The translations under genes and the position numbers were made by a program. This document shows, one piece after another, positions 1 through 7,274 of a stretch of DNA of 13,354 nucleotides (its first letter is position 1; every line of letters starts with the position of its first letter). Source of the DNA: COE1 sp963596435 (GTDB lineage Bacteria > Bacillota > Clostridia > Lachnospirales > Lachnospiraceae). The notes under the pieces were generated by a model that saw only the letters and a program-made list of their open reading frames with translations, was not told where the DNA came from and searched no databases. The DNA lies in contig CAVBMG010000090.1 in assembly GCA_963596435.1 (NCBI GenBank), positions 1 to 13,354 of the forward strand, written 5' to 3'.

Positions 1-61
1 ACAGACCTTGGAGAGGGTCTATAAACACTACTACTTTATAATACGAGGTATGGTTATTAAA

Positions 62-1249
62 ATGGCAATCAGAGAACGTTTATCAGGTAATGAAGCAGTG
101 GCATACGCAATTAAACAGATCAATCCTGATGTTATGCCGGCTTTTCCGATTACTCCATCAACAGAGATACCGCAGTACGTGGCAACTTACATAGCAAATG
201 GAGAGATTGATACAGAATTTATTCATGTGGAAAGTGAACACAGCGCAATGAGTGCGACTATAGGAGCATCAGCAGCAGGAGCAAGAGCTCTGACAGCCAC
301 TTCTTCCTGTGGTATGGCACTGATGTGGGAGGAATTATATGTGGCAGCATCCGACAGACTGCCTATTGTGCTTGCCTTGGTCAATCGTGCATTGACAGGA
401 CCTATCAACATCAATGCAGACCACTCAGACAGTATGGGTGCAAGAGATACCGGATGGATTCAGATTTATGCAGAATCCAATCAGGAGGTATACGATAATT
501 TCCTCCAGGCTTTTCCCATTGCAGAGCATAAGGATGTGAAGCTTCCTGTCATGATCTGTCAGGATGGATTTATTACCAGCCATGGTGTAGAGAATATTCA
601 GTTAGTGGAGGATGAGCTGGTCAGGGAATTTGTAGGAGAATACAATCCTGAACATTATCTGCTCAATCCTTCTGAGACAATGGCAGTAGGACCCTATGCA
701 GTGTCCAATTATTATATGGAGACCAAACGTGCACAGAGACAGGCAATGCTCAATGCAAAGAAGGTTATTCTGGAAATGGCAGACCGTTTTGAGAAGATGA
801 CAGGAAGAAAGTATGGCTTTTTCGAAGAATACAGAATGGAAGATGCAGAGTATGCGGTTGTGATCATCGGTTCGGCAGCAGGCACTTGCAAAGCCGCTAT
901 TGAGCATATCAGACATACAACAGGTAAGAAAGTCGGACTGATCAAGATCAGAGTCTTTCGTCCTTTCCCGGAGGAAGAACTGGCACAGGCTCTGTCCAAA
1001 GTCAAAGCAGCAGCCATTATGGATCGTTCCGAGATGTTTGCTGCGACCAGCGGCCCTCTTGGTGCAGAAGTCAGAGCTGCCATGTATCAGGCGAAGCTTT
1101 CCGCAGAAGTAGTGAACTATTTCTATGGACTGGGTGGAAGAGATATCACGGTGGAAGATTTTGAACAGGTATATGACAATCTGGAGAAAATGGCACAGAC
1201 TCACGTAGTAGAAGGTATGTACAGTTACATCGGATTAAGGGAAAGGTAA
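62..1249 (+). CDS. porA: Pyruvate:ferredoxin oxidoreductase, alpha subunit
   Basis: This cytoplasmic subunit belongs to the split form of pyruvate:ferredoxin oxidoreductase, which converts pyruvate, CoA and oxidised ferredoxin to acetyl-CoA, CO2 and reduced ferredoxin. The 395-residue product opens with the family signature MAIRERLSGNEAVA. It then has PITPSTE at residues 29-35, whose Thr31 matches the substrate-contacting threonine of single-chain enzymes. VESEHSA at 56-62 and NRALTGPI at 108-115 follow, where Arg109 is the likely pyruvate-binding arginine. DHSDSMGARDTGW lies at 120-132. The C-terminal half carries the usual PFPEEEL and GPLGAEV segments. I chose the ATG at 62 because it gives the family's N terminus; ATG 50 and TTG 8 are in frame but add unconserved residues, and GAGG at 45-48 is only moderately placed. 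porB follows after 4 bp. Gamma and delta subunit genes are expected upstream, outside the window. Another 2-oxoacid substrate is possible but less likely. Confidence 0.93.
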   Translation: MAIRERLSGNEAVAYAIKQINPDVMPAFPITPSTEIPQYVATYIANGEIDTEFIHVESEHSAMSATIGASAAGARALTATSSCGMALMWEELYVAASDRLPIVLALVNRALTGPININADHSDSMGARDTGWIQIYAESNQEVYDNFLQAFPIAEHKDVKLPVMICQDGFITSHGVENIQLVEDELVREFVGEYNPEHYLLNPSETMAVGPYAVSNYYMETKRAQRQAMLNAKKVILEMADRFEKMTGRKYGFFEEYRMEDAEYAVVIIGSAAGTCKAAIEHIRHTTGKKVGLIKIRVFRPFPEEELAQALSKVKAAAIMDRSEMFAATSGPLGAEVRAAMYQAKLSAEVVNYFYGLGGRDITVEDFEQVYDNLEKMAQTHVVEGMYSYIGLRER

Positions 1250-1253
1250 GCAT

Positions 1254-2189
1254 ATGGAAACAGCATATAATTTTAAAGAAGTAATGAGCAAGCCGGAGCG
1301 TCTGGCACCGGGACATAGAATGTGTGCAGGTTGTGGTGGTACGATAGCAGTACGTACAGTCCTCAGAGCACTTCATGAAGGAGATAAGGCAGTAATCGGT
1401 AATGCGACAGGGTGTCTGGAAGTATCTTCTTTCATGTATCCGTATACAGCATATGAAGACAGCTATATTCATAATGCGTTTGAAAATGCGGGAGCGACAT
1501 TATCAGGCGTAGAGACAGCATACAGAGTATTGAAGAAGAAAGGCAAACTGACAGATAATTACAAGTTCATTACCTTTGGCGGTGATGGCGGTACATATGA
1601 TATTGGATTCCAGTCATTATCGGGAGCTATGGAACGCGGACATGATATGGTCTATGTCTGTTATGATAATGGCGCCTATATGAACACCGGTACACAGCGT
1701 TCTTCTGCAACTCCACAGTATGCAGATACAACGACAACGCCGGCTGGTAAGGTGTCCAATGGTAAGGTGCAGGTGAGAAAAGATCTGGCAGCCATCATTG
1801 CAGAGCATCATGTACCATACGTAGGACAGAGTACTTATATCGGCAATTTCAAGGATTTGTATACCAAGGCAGAAAAGGCAATCTATACAGAAGGTGCTGC
1901 GTTCCTGAATGTCATGTCACCCTGTCCCCGTGGCTGGGGCTATGAGCCGTCAGAGCTGATGAATATCTGCAAAATGGCAGTAGAGACCTGCTATTGGCCT
2001 TTATTTGAAGTAATAGATGGTAAGTGGATTTTAAATTATGCACCTAAGAATAAGATGCCGATTGAAGAGTTTCTGCGTCCTCAGAGACGTTTCAAACATT
2101 TATTTAAAAAAGGCAATGAAGAACTGATTGGTTTATTCCAGGCAGAAATTGATAAAAGATGGGAAGAACTTCGAAATAGATGTGAATAA
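1254..2189 (+). CDS. porB: Pyruvate:ferredoxin oxidoreductase, beta subunit
   Basis: This subunit binds thiamine pyrophosphate and a [4Fe-4S] cluster and works with PorA. The 311-residue protein has MCAGCGG at 23-29 and ATGCLEV at 51-57. Its Cys24, Cys27, Cys54 and Cys224 (in SPCPRGW) match the four ligands of the cluster nearest the active site. The TPP motif begins GGDGG at 109-113 and ends YDNGAYMNTG at 137-146, with Asn139 and the magnesium-binding region intact. The ribosome site GGGAAAGG at 1239-1246 lies in the end of porA, 7 bases before the ATG. The 4-base gap between the genes indicates co-transcription and matched subunit amounts. No ferredoxin-like domain is fused on, so the delta subunit must be encoded separately. 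A stem-loop starts 5 bases after the stop codon. The length and all key residues are normal. Confidence 0.93.
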   Translation: METAYNFKEVMSKPERLAPGHRMCAGCGGTIAVRTVLRALHEGDKAVIGNATGCLEVSSFMYPYTAYEDSYIHNAFENAGATLSGVETAYRVLKKKGKLTDNYKFITFGGDGGTYDIGFQSLSGAMERGHDMVYVCYDNGAYMNTGTQRSSATPQYADTTTTPAGKVSNGKVQVRKDLAAIIAEHHVPYVGQSTYIGNFKDLYTKAEKAIYTEGAAFLNVMSPCPRGWGYEPSELMNICKMAVETCYWPLFEVIDGKWILNYAPKNKMPIEEFLRPQRRFKHLFKKGNEELIGLFQAEIDKRWEELRNRCE

Positions 2190-2194
2190 TGAAG

Positions 2195-2220
2195 AAAGCA
2201 GTCCGAATTGGGCTGCTTTT
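2195..2220. terminator. Bidirectional intrinsic terminator between porB and the minus-strand gene
   Basis: AAAGCAGTCC at 2195-2204 pairs with GGGCTGCTTT at 2210-2219 (10 bp, one G-U) around a 5-base loop. The A-rich and T-rich flanks let it work from both sides of a convergent gene pair: porB stops at 2189 and the minus-strand gene stops at 2227. The T-run on the plus strand is short (four bases), so its strength is uncertain. Confidence 0.75.
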
Positions 2221-2226
2221 CTATGT

Positions 2227-2745
2227 TTAAGAAGCTGTTTCACTATTACTTGCCATGGACTGTTTTACAGCATCTATCTCAGCCTGCTTCCTGGCTTCGT
2301 CTTCAGCGGCTTCACGCAACAGACGTTCATAAATTGCATTGGCTTCCCGGATAATTTGATTCTGTTCAGGAGGAAGTGTAACATCTACTGATTTCGAGGC
2401 TTCTACCAGAGAATCAATATTGCATTGGGAGCTGGCGGCATTTAGGATTTCGTCCAGAGTCAGCTGCGTTTGGTCATCAACCGGTTTCTGACCATATAGA
2501 CCGGAGTAAGAACCGGTTGAGGCATTAAATGCTTCATCGGATGCATCCTGTTCTCTGGCATCAGCTTCTTCCAACTCTTTTTCATGGGCGATACGTTCTT
2601 CCTCCAGTTCTTTCTGATGGGCTATTTCTTCCTCTTCCTTGGAAGGCCATATTTTTCGAAAATCGGGATTATATACAACGAACCACCATTTAATGATGTT
2701 TCGATAATATTTCTTAAAGAAATATGCGGTAGCAGGATCAGTCAT
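2227..2745 (-). CDS. Hypothetical protein with charged coiled coil
   Basis: I do not recognise this 172-residue protein. Its start is set by AGAAAGG about 9 bases before an ATG at 2745. The frame stays open further upstream to 3000, but that part is AT-rich promoter-like DNA with no coding character. Residues 1-35 are aromatic and basic (YFFKKYYRNIIKWWFVVYNP) and could lie against a membrane, although there is no full transmembrane stretch or signal peptide. Residues 36-70 are a highly charged helix containing a tandem 11-residue repeat, IAHQKELEEER at 41-51 and IAHEKELEEAD at 52-62. A Ser/Gly-rich linker (71-95) leads to a second acidic helical region (96-165) with REAAEDEARKQAE. It is transcribed toward porB and shares its terminator. 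Repeat copy A lies 33 bp upstream of its start codon. A structural or scaffold role would be guesswork. Confidence 0.75.
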   Translation of the reverse strand: MTDPATAYFFKKYYRNIIKWWFVVYNPDFRKIWPSKEEEEIAHQKELEEERIAHEKELEEADAREQDASDEAFNASTGSYSGLYGQKPVDDQTQLTLDEILNAASSQCNIDSLVEASKSVDVTLPPEQNQIIREANAIYERLLREAAEDEARKQAEIDAVKQSMASNSETAS

Positions 2746-2777
2746 AGGACATCGCCTTTCTATATTTAATAATATAT

Positions 2778-2849
2778 CATATAAATCGAGGCAAATATGT
2801 TTGTAAACAAGCATATTCTGTCTTAATTTACATGGCTCTGAATAGTTAC
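2778..2849 (-). repeat. Dispersed intergenic repeat, copy A
   Basis: Read on the minus strand from 2849 to 2778, this 72-nt segment aligns without gaps to 7275-7346, with 61 of 72 bases identical by my count. Within the first 54 bases the six differences are all transitions. It contains the conserved start GTAACTATTCAGAGCCATG and a hairpin at 2796-2815 with an 8-bp stem and a 4-base loop. It points toward the minus-strand gene, as copy B points toward apt. Copy A lacks the downstream arm that closes the structure in copy B, so it looks like a half element. ATTTATATG occurs on both sides of it on the minus strand (2857-2865 and 2778-2786). Confidence 0.85.
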
Positions 2850-2867
2850 ATTTTACCATATAAATTG

Positions 2868-2979
2868 AAAAAACAATAGAAAACTTACAAAAAAAGTGAA
2901 AAAATATGGAAAAACAGGAAAAAATATTAACATAACAGGTAAAAAAAGTGTTATTAAAACAATAGAAAAATTCTAAAAA
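2868..2979. promoter_or_regulatory. Phased A-tracts (probable curved DNA) upstream of clpB
   Basis: A-runs of 4-7 bases are centred near 2870, 2881, 2892, 2901, 2912 and 2921, about 10 bp apart. Further runs lie near 2944, 2957, 2968 and 2977. Helical phasing of A-tracts is the classic signature of intrinsic curvature. The stretch ends about 15 bp before the clpB -35 box, where curved or A-rich DNA can act as an UP-like element. A 14-bp direct repeat, AAAACAATAGAAAA, lies at 2870-2883 and 2956-2969. The 311-bp gap 2746-3056 holds this tract, repeat copy A and the clpB promoter; I see no gene in it. Confidence 0.6.
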
Positions 2980-2993
2980 TAATATAAAATGAG

Positions 2994-3008
2994 TTGACAA
3001 ATAGTCAA
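2994..3008. promoter_or_regulatory. Inverted repeat on the clpB -35 box, candidate heat-shock operator
   Basis: TTGAC-AAATA-GTCAA is a perfect 5-bp inverted repeat with a 5-base spacer that covers the -35 hexamer, a position suited to repression. The GTCAA half-site recalls CtsR boxes, but CtsR sites are direct repeats of a GGTCAAA heptad, while these halves face each other. It does not match CIRCE (TTAGCACTC-N9-GAGTGCTAA). The responsible regulator is therefore unknown. Confidence 0.4.
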
Positions 3009-3021
3009 TCGGTGTTATAGT
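2994..3021 (+). promoter_or_regulatory. Sigma-A promoter of clpB
   Basis: A perfect -35 TTGACA at 2994-2999 is followed after 16 bp by TATAGT at 3016-3021 (one mismatch to consensus). Transcription should start near 3028, leaving a leader of about 29 bases before the clpB start codon. Confidence 0.75.
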
Positions 3022-3056
3022 GGATATAGAACAAAGGAAACAAAGGAGGTTTGGTT

Positions 3057-5660
3057 ATGAACATTCAAAAGTTTACTCAGAAATCCATAGAAGCTGTAAA
3101 TCAATGCGAGAAGCTTAGCATGGAGTATGGTAATCAGGAAATAGAGCAGGAACATTTGTTGTATGCTTTACTTACCATTGATGATAGTCTCATTTTGAAG
3201 CTGATTGAGAAGATGGAGATCAATAGCGAGCATTTTGTAGGCAGAGCAAGAGCCGCACTGGAGAAGAGAGTTAAAGTTCAGGGTGGCCAGCCTTATGTAG
3301 GACAATATTTGAACAAAGTGCTGATATCCGCAGAGGATGAGGCTAAGAGAATGGGTGATGAATATGTATCGGTAGAGCATCTCTTCCTTTCCATGATTCA
3401 GAATCCTAATAAAGAGATCAAGGCAATCTTTCAGGAATACGGTATTACCAGAGAACGTTTCCTGAAGGCTTTGAGTGAGGTACGTGGTAATCAGCGTGTT
3501 ACCAGCGATAACCCGGAAGCTACGTATGATACTCTGGAGAAGTACGGACAGGATCTGGTGGAAAAAGCCAGAAATCAGAAGCTTGATCCCGTTATCGGCA
3601 GAGATAATGAGATCCGTAACATTATCCGTATCTTATCACGTAAGACCAAGAATAATCCTGTACTGATCGGTGAACCCGGTGTAGGTAAGACCGCCGTAGT
3701 AGAAGGTCTGGCACAGCGAATCGTCAGAGGAGATGTACCACAGGGATTAAAGGATAAGAAAGTCTTTGCACTGGATATGGGCGCACTGGTAGCAGGAGCA
3801 AAATATCGTGGTGAATTTGAAGAGAGACTGAAAGCTGTACTGGAAGATGTCAAGAACAGCGATGGTCAGATCATCCTGTTCATTGATGAGCTGCATACCA
3901 TTGTTGGTGCAGGTAAGACAGACGGTGCACTGGATGCAGGCAATATGCTCAAGCCTATGCTGGCAAGAGGTGAACTGCATTGTATCGGTGCTACCACACT
4001 GGATGAGTACAGACAGTATATTGAGAAGGATCCGGCACTGGAGAGACGTTTCCAGCCTGTCATGGTAGCAGAACCTACCGTAGAAGATACAATCAGTATT
4101 CTGCGTGGTCTGAAAGAACGTTACGAAGTATACCATGGTGTTAAGATCATGGATAATGCTTTAGTCAGTGCTGCAACACTTTCCAATCGTTATATTACAG
4201 ACAGATTCCTGCCTGATAAGGCTATCGACCTTGTAGATGAGGCGTGTGCCATGATTAAGACAGAGCTGGATTCCCTTCCGGCAGAGCTGGATGAGATGCA
4301 GCGTCATATCATGCAGATGGAGATCGAGGAGACTGCGCTCAAGAAAGAGGAAGACCGTCTGAGCAAAGAACGTCTGGAAGCTTTACAGAAAGAGCTTGCT
4401 GAGGAAAAGGCAGAATTTAATAACCGTAAGGCACAGTGGGACAATGAGAAGGCATCTGTCGAGAAGTTATCCAAACTGCGTGAAGAGATAGATTCCATCA
4501 ATGCCCAGATTCAGATTGCCCAGAGAGAGGGTAATCTGGAAAAGGCAGCAGAGTTAAGCTACGGTAAATTACCGGCAATTAAGCGTCAGTTGGAAATCGA
4601 AGAGGAGAATGTCAAGGCAAAAGATATGAGTCTGGTACATGAGAGTGTAACAGAGGAAGAGATTGCCAAGATCATCTCCAGATGGACCGGTATTCCTGTT
4701 GCTAAATTGAACGAGAGTGAGCGTAACAAGACACTGCATCTGGATGAAGAACTTCATAAACGTGTCATTGGACAGGATGAAGGCGTTACGAAAGTGACAG
4801 AAGCTATCATTCGTTCCAAAGCAGGTATCAAGGACCCGACAAAGCCAATTGGTTCTTTCCTGTTCCTTGGACCTACCGGTGTAGGTAAGACAGAGCTTGC
4901 CAAAGCACTGGCAGCGGCATTGTTCGATGATGAGAATAACATGGTGCGTATTGATATGAGTGAGTACATGGAGAAATATTCTGTGTCCCGTCTGATCGGA
5001 GCGCCTCCCGGATATGTAGGATATGATGAAGGTGGACAGCTGACAGAAGCAGTCAGAAGAAAACCTTACAGCGTTGTTCTGTTTGATGAGATCGAGAAAG
5101 CACATCCTGATGTATTCAATGTCCTTTTACAGGTATTGGATGATGGACGTATCACAGATTCACAGGGCAGAACGGTAGACTTTAAGAATACGATTCTGAT
5201 TATGACATCGAATATCGGCGCTCAGTATCTGCTGGATGGTATTGAAGAGAATGGTGAGATCAAACAGGAGTCACAGGATATGGTCATGAATGAACTGCGT
5301 GGACATTTCAGACCTGAGTTCCTGAACCGTCTGGATGAGATCATTATGTTCAAGCCACTGACCAAGGGCAATATCGGAGGTATCATCAATCTGATCATTG
5401 ACGATCTGAACAGGAGACTTGCTGATAAGGAGCTTACCATTGAGCTTACCGATGAGGCGAAACATTTCATCATTGAAAATGGTTATGATCCGGTATATGG
5501 TGCAAGACCGTTGAAGCGTTATATCCAGAAATATGTTGAGACATTGGCTGCTAAGCTGATTCTTGCAGGTGATCTGGATTCTGGTGACACGATTGTCATT
5601 GATGTAGAGAATGGACAGTTGACAGCAGTACCAAGGGCAAATGCCGAAGTAGTGGACTAA
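3057..5660 (+). CDS. clpB: ATP-dependent disaggregase ClpB
   Basis: ClpB is a hexameric AAA+ chaperone that, with DnaK, threads aggregated proteins through its pore. The 867-residue protein has the usual length. The Clp N domain occupies about 1-145. The first ATPase domain has Walker A GEPGVGKT at 205-212, Walker B IILFIDE at 272-278, pore tyrosine Tyr250 and arginine fingers Arg330/331. A coiled-coil middle domain spans about 400-525; it marks ClpB as opposed to ClpA or ClpC. The second ATPase domain has GPTGVGKT at 605-612, pore loop GYVG at 652-655 and VVLFDE at 673-678. GARPLKRYIQ lies near the C terminus. The start is ATG 3057, 7 bases after AGGAGG (3044-3049), not the in-frame TTG at 3051. 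The gene appears monocistronic, between its own promoter and terminator. All catalytic motifs are intact. Confidence 0.97.
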   Translation: MNIQKFTQKSIEAVNQCEKLSMEYGNQEIEQEHLLYALLTIDDSLILKLIEKMEINSEHFVGRARAALEKRVKVQGGQPYVGQYLNKVLISAEDEAKRMGDEYVSVEHLFLSMIQNPNKEIKAIFQEYGITRERFLKALSEVRGNQRVTSDNPEATYDTLEKYGQDLVEKARNQKLDPVIGRDNEIRNIIRILSRKTKNNPVLIGEPGVGKTAVVEGLAQRIVRGDVPQGLKDKKVFALDMGALVAGAKYRGEFEERLKAVLEDVKNSDGQIILFIDELHTIVGAGKTDGALDAGNMLKPMLARGELHCIGATTLDEYRQYIEKDPALERRFQPVMVAEPTVEDTISILRGLKERYEVYHGVKIMDNALVSAATLSNRYITDRFLPDKAIDLVDEACAMIKTELDSLPAELDEMQRHIMQMEIEETALKKEEDRLSKERLEALQKELAEEKAEFNNRKAQWDNEKASVEKLSKLREEIDSINAQIQIAQREGNLEKAAELSYGKLPAIKRQLEIEEENVKAKDMSLVHESVTEEEIAKIISRWTGIPVAKLNESERNKTLHLDEELHKRVIGQDEGVTKVTEAIIRSKAGIKDPTKPIGSFLFLGPTGVGKTELAKALAAALFDDENNMVRIDMSEYMEKYSVSRLIGAPPGYVGYDEGGQLTEAVRRKPYSVVLFDEIEKAHPDVFNVLLQVLDDGRITDSQGRTVDFKNTILIMTSNIGAQYLLDGIEENGEIKQESQDMVMNELRGHFRPEFLNRLDEIIMFKPLTKGNIGGIINLIIDDLNRRLADKELTIELTDEAKHFIIENGYDPVYGARPLKRYIQKYVETLAAKLILAGDLDSGDTIVIDVENGQLTAVPRANAEVVD

Positions 5661-5666
5661 AAATAT

Positions 5667-5708
5667 AAATTCCTGCATGACTTGAATAGAGTCATGCGGG
5701 AATTTTTT
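5667..5708 (+). terminator. Intrinsic terminator of clpB
   Basis: AAATTCCTGCATGAC at 5667-5681 pairs with GTCATGCGGGAATTT at 5691-5705 (15 bp, one G-T wobble) around a 9-base loop, followed by a run of six T at 5703-5708. It begins 6 bases after the clpB stop codon. Confidence 0.93.
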
Positions 5709-5720
5709 GTATGGTAGAGG

Positions 5721-5750
5721 TTGAATTCGACATATGGATATCGTTATAAT
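5721..5750 (+). promoter_or_regulatory. Sigma-A promoter of the Nudix gene
   Basis: TTGAAT at 5721-5726 and a perfect TATAAT at 5745-5750 are separated by 18 bp. The promoter sits just after the clpB terminator, so the Nudix gene is an independent unit with a leader of about 30 bases. Confidence 0.65.
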
Positions 5751-5785
5751 GGGGGAAGAAAAAAAGAAAGGTATATGCGCATAGA

Positions 5786-6343
5786 ATGAATTTTAAGGGA
5801 ATCGAGAAAAAAGAAGCGGGCAAATTCATTACCCGTTATGACATTACTTATGAAACCGTGGATAATCAGAAGAAGGTATACGAAATCATCAGCCGCAGGA
5901 AAGACCTGGAGACGTATGAGGCATTGCATGGAGATAAGCCTGACGCAGTAGTCATTATTGCGACCAATGAGACAGGAGATAAGCTGCTTGTCAACAAGGA
6001 ATTTCGACTGGCTGTAGGTGACTGGGTATATAATTTCCCTGCGGGATTGATTGATCCGGGGGAAAAGCCACAGGAGAGCGCCAAGCGTGAGCTGTGGGAA
6101 GAGACTGGACTGGAATTGTATGAAATAGATGATTTTATTGGACCAAGCTACAGCGCTGTAGGATTCAGCAATGAGATCAATGTCTGCGTGGTCGGTAAAG
6201 CAAGAGGTGAATTCCACCCAAGTACTTCTACAGTAGAGGAAATCACGCCCTGCTGGCTGACCAGACAGGAATTGAGAGAACTGCTGAAAACAGAGCGCTT
6301 TGCAGCAAGGACACAGGCTTATTGCTATCTGTGGAGCAGATAG
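5786..6343 (+). CDS. Nudix hydrolase, ADP-ribose pyrophosphatase type
   Basis: This is a cytoplasmic Nudix-fold hydrolase of 185 residues that probably cleaves a nucleoside diphosphate derivative, most likely ADP-ribose to AMP and ribose 5-phosphate. The Nudix box at 87-109 fits GX5EX7REUXEEXGU exactly, with Glu93, Arg101-Glu102, Glu105-Glu106 and Gly108. FPAGLID at 84-90, directly before and into the box, is typical of the ADP-ribose group. The substrate cannot be fixed from sequence. ATG 5786 is the only sensible start, but the nearest ribosome site, AGAAAGG at 5765-5771, lies 14 bases away, which is long. An out-of-frame ATG at 5775 closer to it opens a 4-codon frame ending in an ATGA overlap with this start. 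The 3' end overlaps the convergent kinase gene by 19 bp, and I see no terminator between them. Confidence 0.88.
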   Translation: MNFKGIEKKEAGKFITRYDITYETVDNQKKVYEIISRRKDLETYEALHGDKPDAVVIIATNETGDKLLVNKEFRLAVGDWVYNFPAGLIDPGEKPQESAKRELWEETGLELYEIDDFIGPSYSAVGFSNEINVCVVGKARGEFHPSTSTVEEITPCWLTRQELRELLKTERFAARTQAYCYLWSR

Positions 6344-7176
6344 AGATATTTTTCAAAGCACACGCCATGATTGCCCGGTGTATTCTCGGCAGTGGATTGT
6401 TCGATAGCAGGCTGTAGAAATGCAACTGCCTTGTCAAGAGACTGTTGCAGGGACATTCCATTGACCAGACATCCGGTCACGCAGGAAGTGAACAGATCGC
6501 CAGTACCGGAGAAGCCTTTTCCTGTGTAGGGAGACTGTACGAAGCAGCATCCCTCACTGGTAACAGCAAGATTTGCAATCAGGGGTTCCGTGGTATTAGT
6601 AGAAATAACACCTGTTATGATAATGGACTGTTTTCTAACTGCCTTTTCCAGAAGGGGAAGGGCAGCTTCTTCTATATAGTGGAAATATGCAGGGCTGGAG
6701 GAATGGCTTGTGAGGGTATCATAGTTCGTATCAGTGAGCAGGCACAGCTCAGTCAGATTAGGTGTGATTACATCTGCGCGTCTGGTAAGCTCCTGCATGG
6801 CTGCCAGCAGCTTATCCGTGAAGATGGGAAAGCGCCTGCCGTGGTCTCCCATTACAGGGTCTGCCACATAGAGGTTATCCTTAGTCTGAAACTGATCCAG
6901 AAAATACAGCACATTCTCCATCTGTGCATCACTGCCCAGAAAGCCGGAGTATATGCCATCAAAGGACTCGTTCATTTGCACCCATTCCTGAGTGATCTGA
7001 TTCATTTTGTCTGTATAATCATCATAAAAATAGTGCTCAAAGCCTGTCTGGGCTGACAAAACAGCGGTAGGCAGGGGGCATGTCTGAATGCCAAGAGCGG
7101 AGATAACGGGAATGGCAGCAGTCAGTGAACACCTGCCAAAACCGGATAAATCATGTATTAAAGCAATTTTTTTCAT
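6325..7176 (-). CDS. pdxY: Pyridoxamine/pyridoxal kinase (ribokinase family)
   Basis: This kinase phosphorylates pyridoxal or pyridoxamine with ATP in the vitamin B6 salvage pathway. The 283-residue protein has the family length and opens with KKIALIHDLSGFGRCS. It contains DPVMGDHG at 106-113, ITPNLTEL at 137-144 and GFSGTGD at 221-227, whose Asp227 is the catalytic base. The gene reads alone on the minus strand, divergent from apt and convergent with the Nudix gene. The ATG at 7176 has GAAAGGA upstream at a rather long distance of about 12 bases. No clear promoter is visible on this strand, although one may lie within 7180-7260 next to the apt promoter. The symbol follows the PdxY-like group; it could equally be named pdxK. 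The assignment to a B6 kinase is firmer than the choice between these names. Confidence 0.88.
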   Translation of the reverse strand: MKKIALIHDLSGFGRCSLTAAIPVISALGIQTCPLPTAVLSAQTGFEHYFYDDYTDKMNQITQEWVQMNESFDGIYSGFLGSDAQMENVLYFLDQFQTKDNLYVADPVMGDHGRRFPIFTDKLLAAMQELTRRADVITPNLTELCLLTDTNYDTLTSHSSSPAYFHYIEEAALPLLEKAVRKQSIIITGVISTNTTEPLIANLAVTSEGCCFVQSPYTGKGFSGTGDLFTSCVTGCLVNGMSLQQSLDKAVAFLQPAIEQSTAENTPGNHGVCFEKYLYLLHR

Positions 7177-7240
7177 AAGGTCAGTTATTCCTTTCCGTTT
7201 CTTCCTATAGAATAACCTAAGTTTTTACATATTTGTAGAA

Positions 7241-7269
7241 TTGACTTATATAGTATTTGATACTATAAT
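7241..7269 (+). promoter_or_regulatory. Strong sigma-A promoter of the apt-relA operon
   Basis: TTGACT at 7241-7246 and a perfect TATAAT at 7264-7269 are separated by the ideal 17 bp. The predicted first transcribed base is about 7276, which is also the first base of the long inverted repeat in the leader. Confidence 0.85.
7249..7267. promoter_or_regulatory. Palindrome between -35 and -10 of the apt promoter, candidate operator
   Basis: TATAGTAT-TTG-ATACTATA is a perfect 8-bp inverted repeat with a 3-base centre that lies between the promoter boxes and runs into the -10. Its core AGTAT-N3-ATACT (7252-7264) is the same as the core at the toxin-antitoxin promoter at 12600-12612. The position suits a repressor. 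Confidence 0.55.
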
Positions 7270-7274
7270 TAAAC

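Noticed and set aside
1..24. Frame ending TDLGEGL then TAA at 22-24, possibly the end of an upstream por subunit gene
   Set aside because: Only seven residues are visible and they match no subunit C terminus I can name, so it is not supportable as a feature.
602..1204. 200-codon open frame antisense to porA
   Set aside because: It lies wholly within the strongly supported porA gene and has a Cys/His/Ile-rich composition typical of antisense translation, with no ribosome site or domain.
2868..2979. CRISPR-like short repeats in the A-rich stretch
   Set aside because: Similarity among units is due to A-runs; there is no constant repeat with unique spacers.
2746..3000. N-terminal extension of the unknown minus-strand gene to 257 residues
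   Set aside because: The extension translates AT-rich intergenic DNA containing the phased A-tracts and the repeat. The ATG at 2745 has a proper ribosome site.
2994..3021. CIRCE element for HrcA control of clpB
   Set aside because: No TTAGCACTC-N9-GAGTGCTAA or near match lies between 2746 and 3056.
6445..7056. 203-codon plus-strand frame antisense to the pyridoxamine kinase
   Set aside because: It is a shadow of the kinase gene, with no recognisable domain or start signal.
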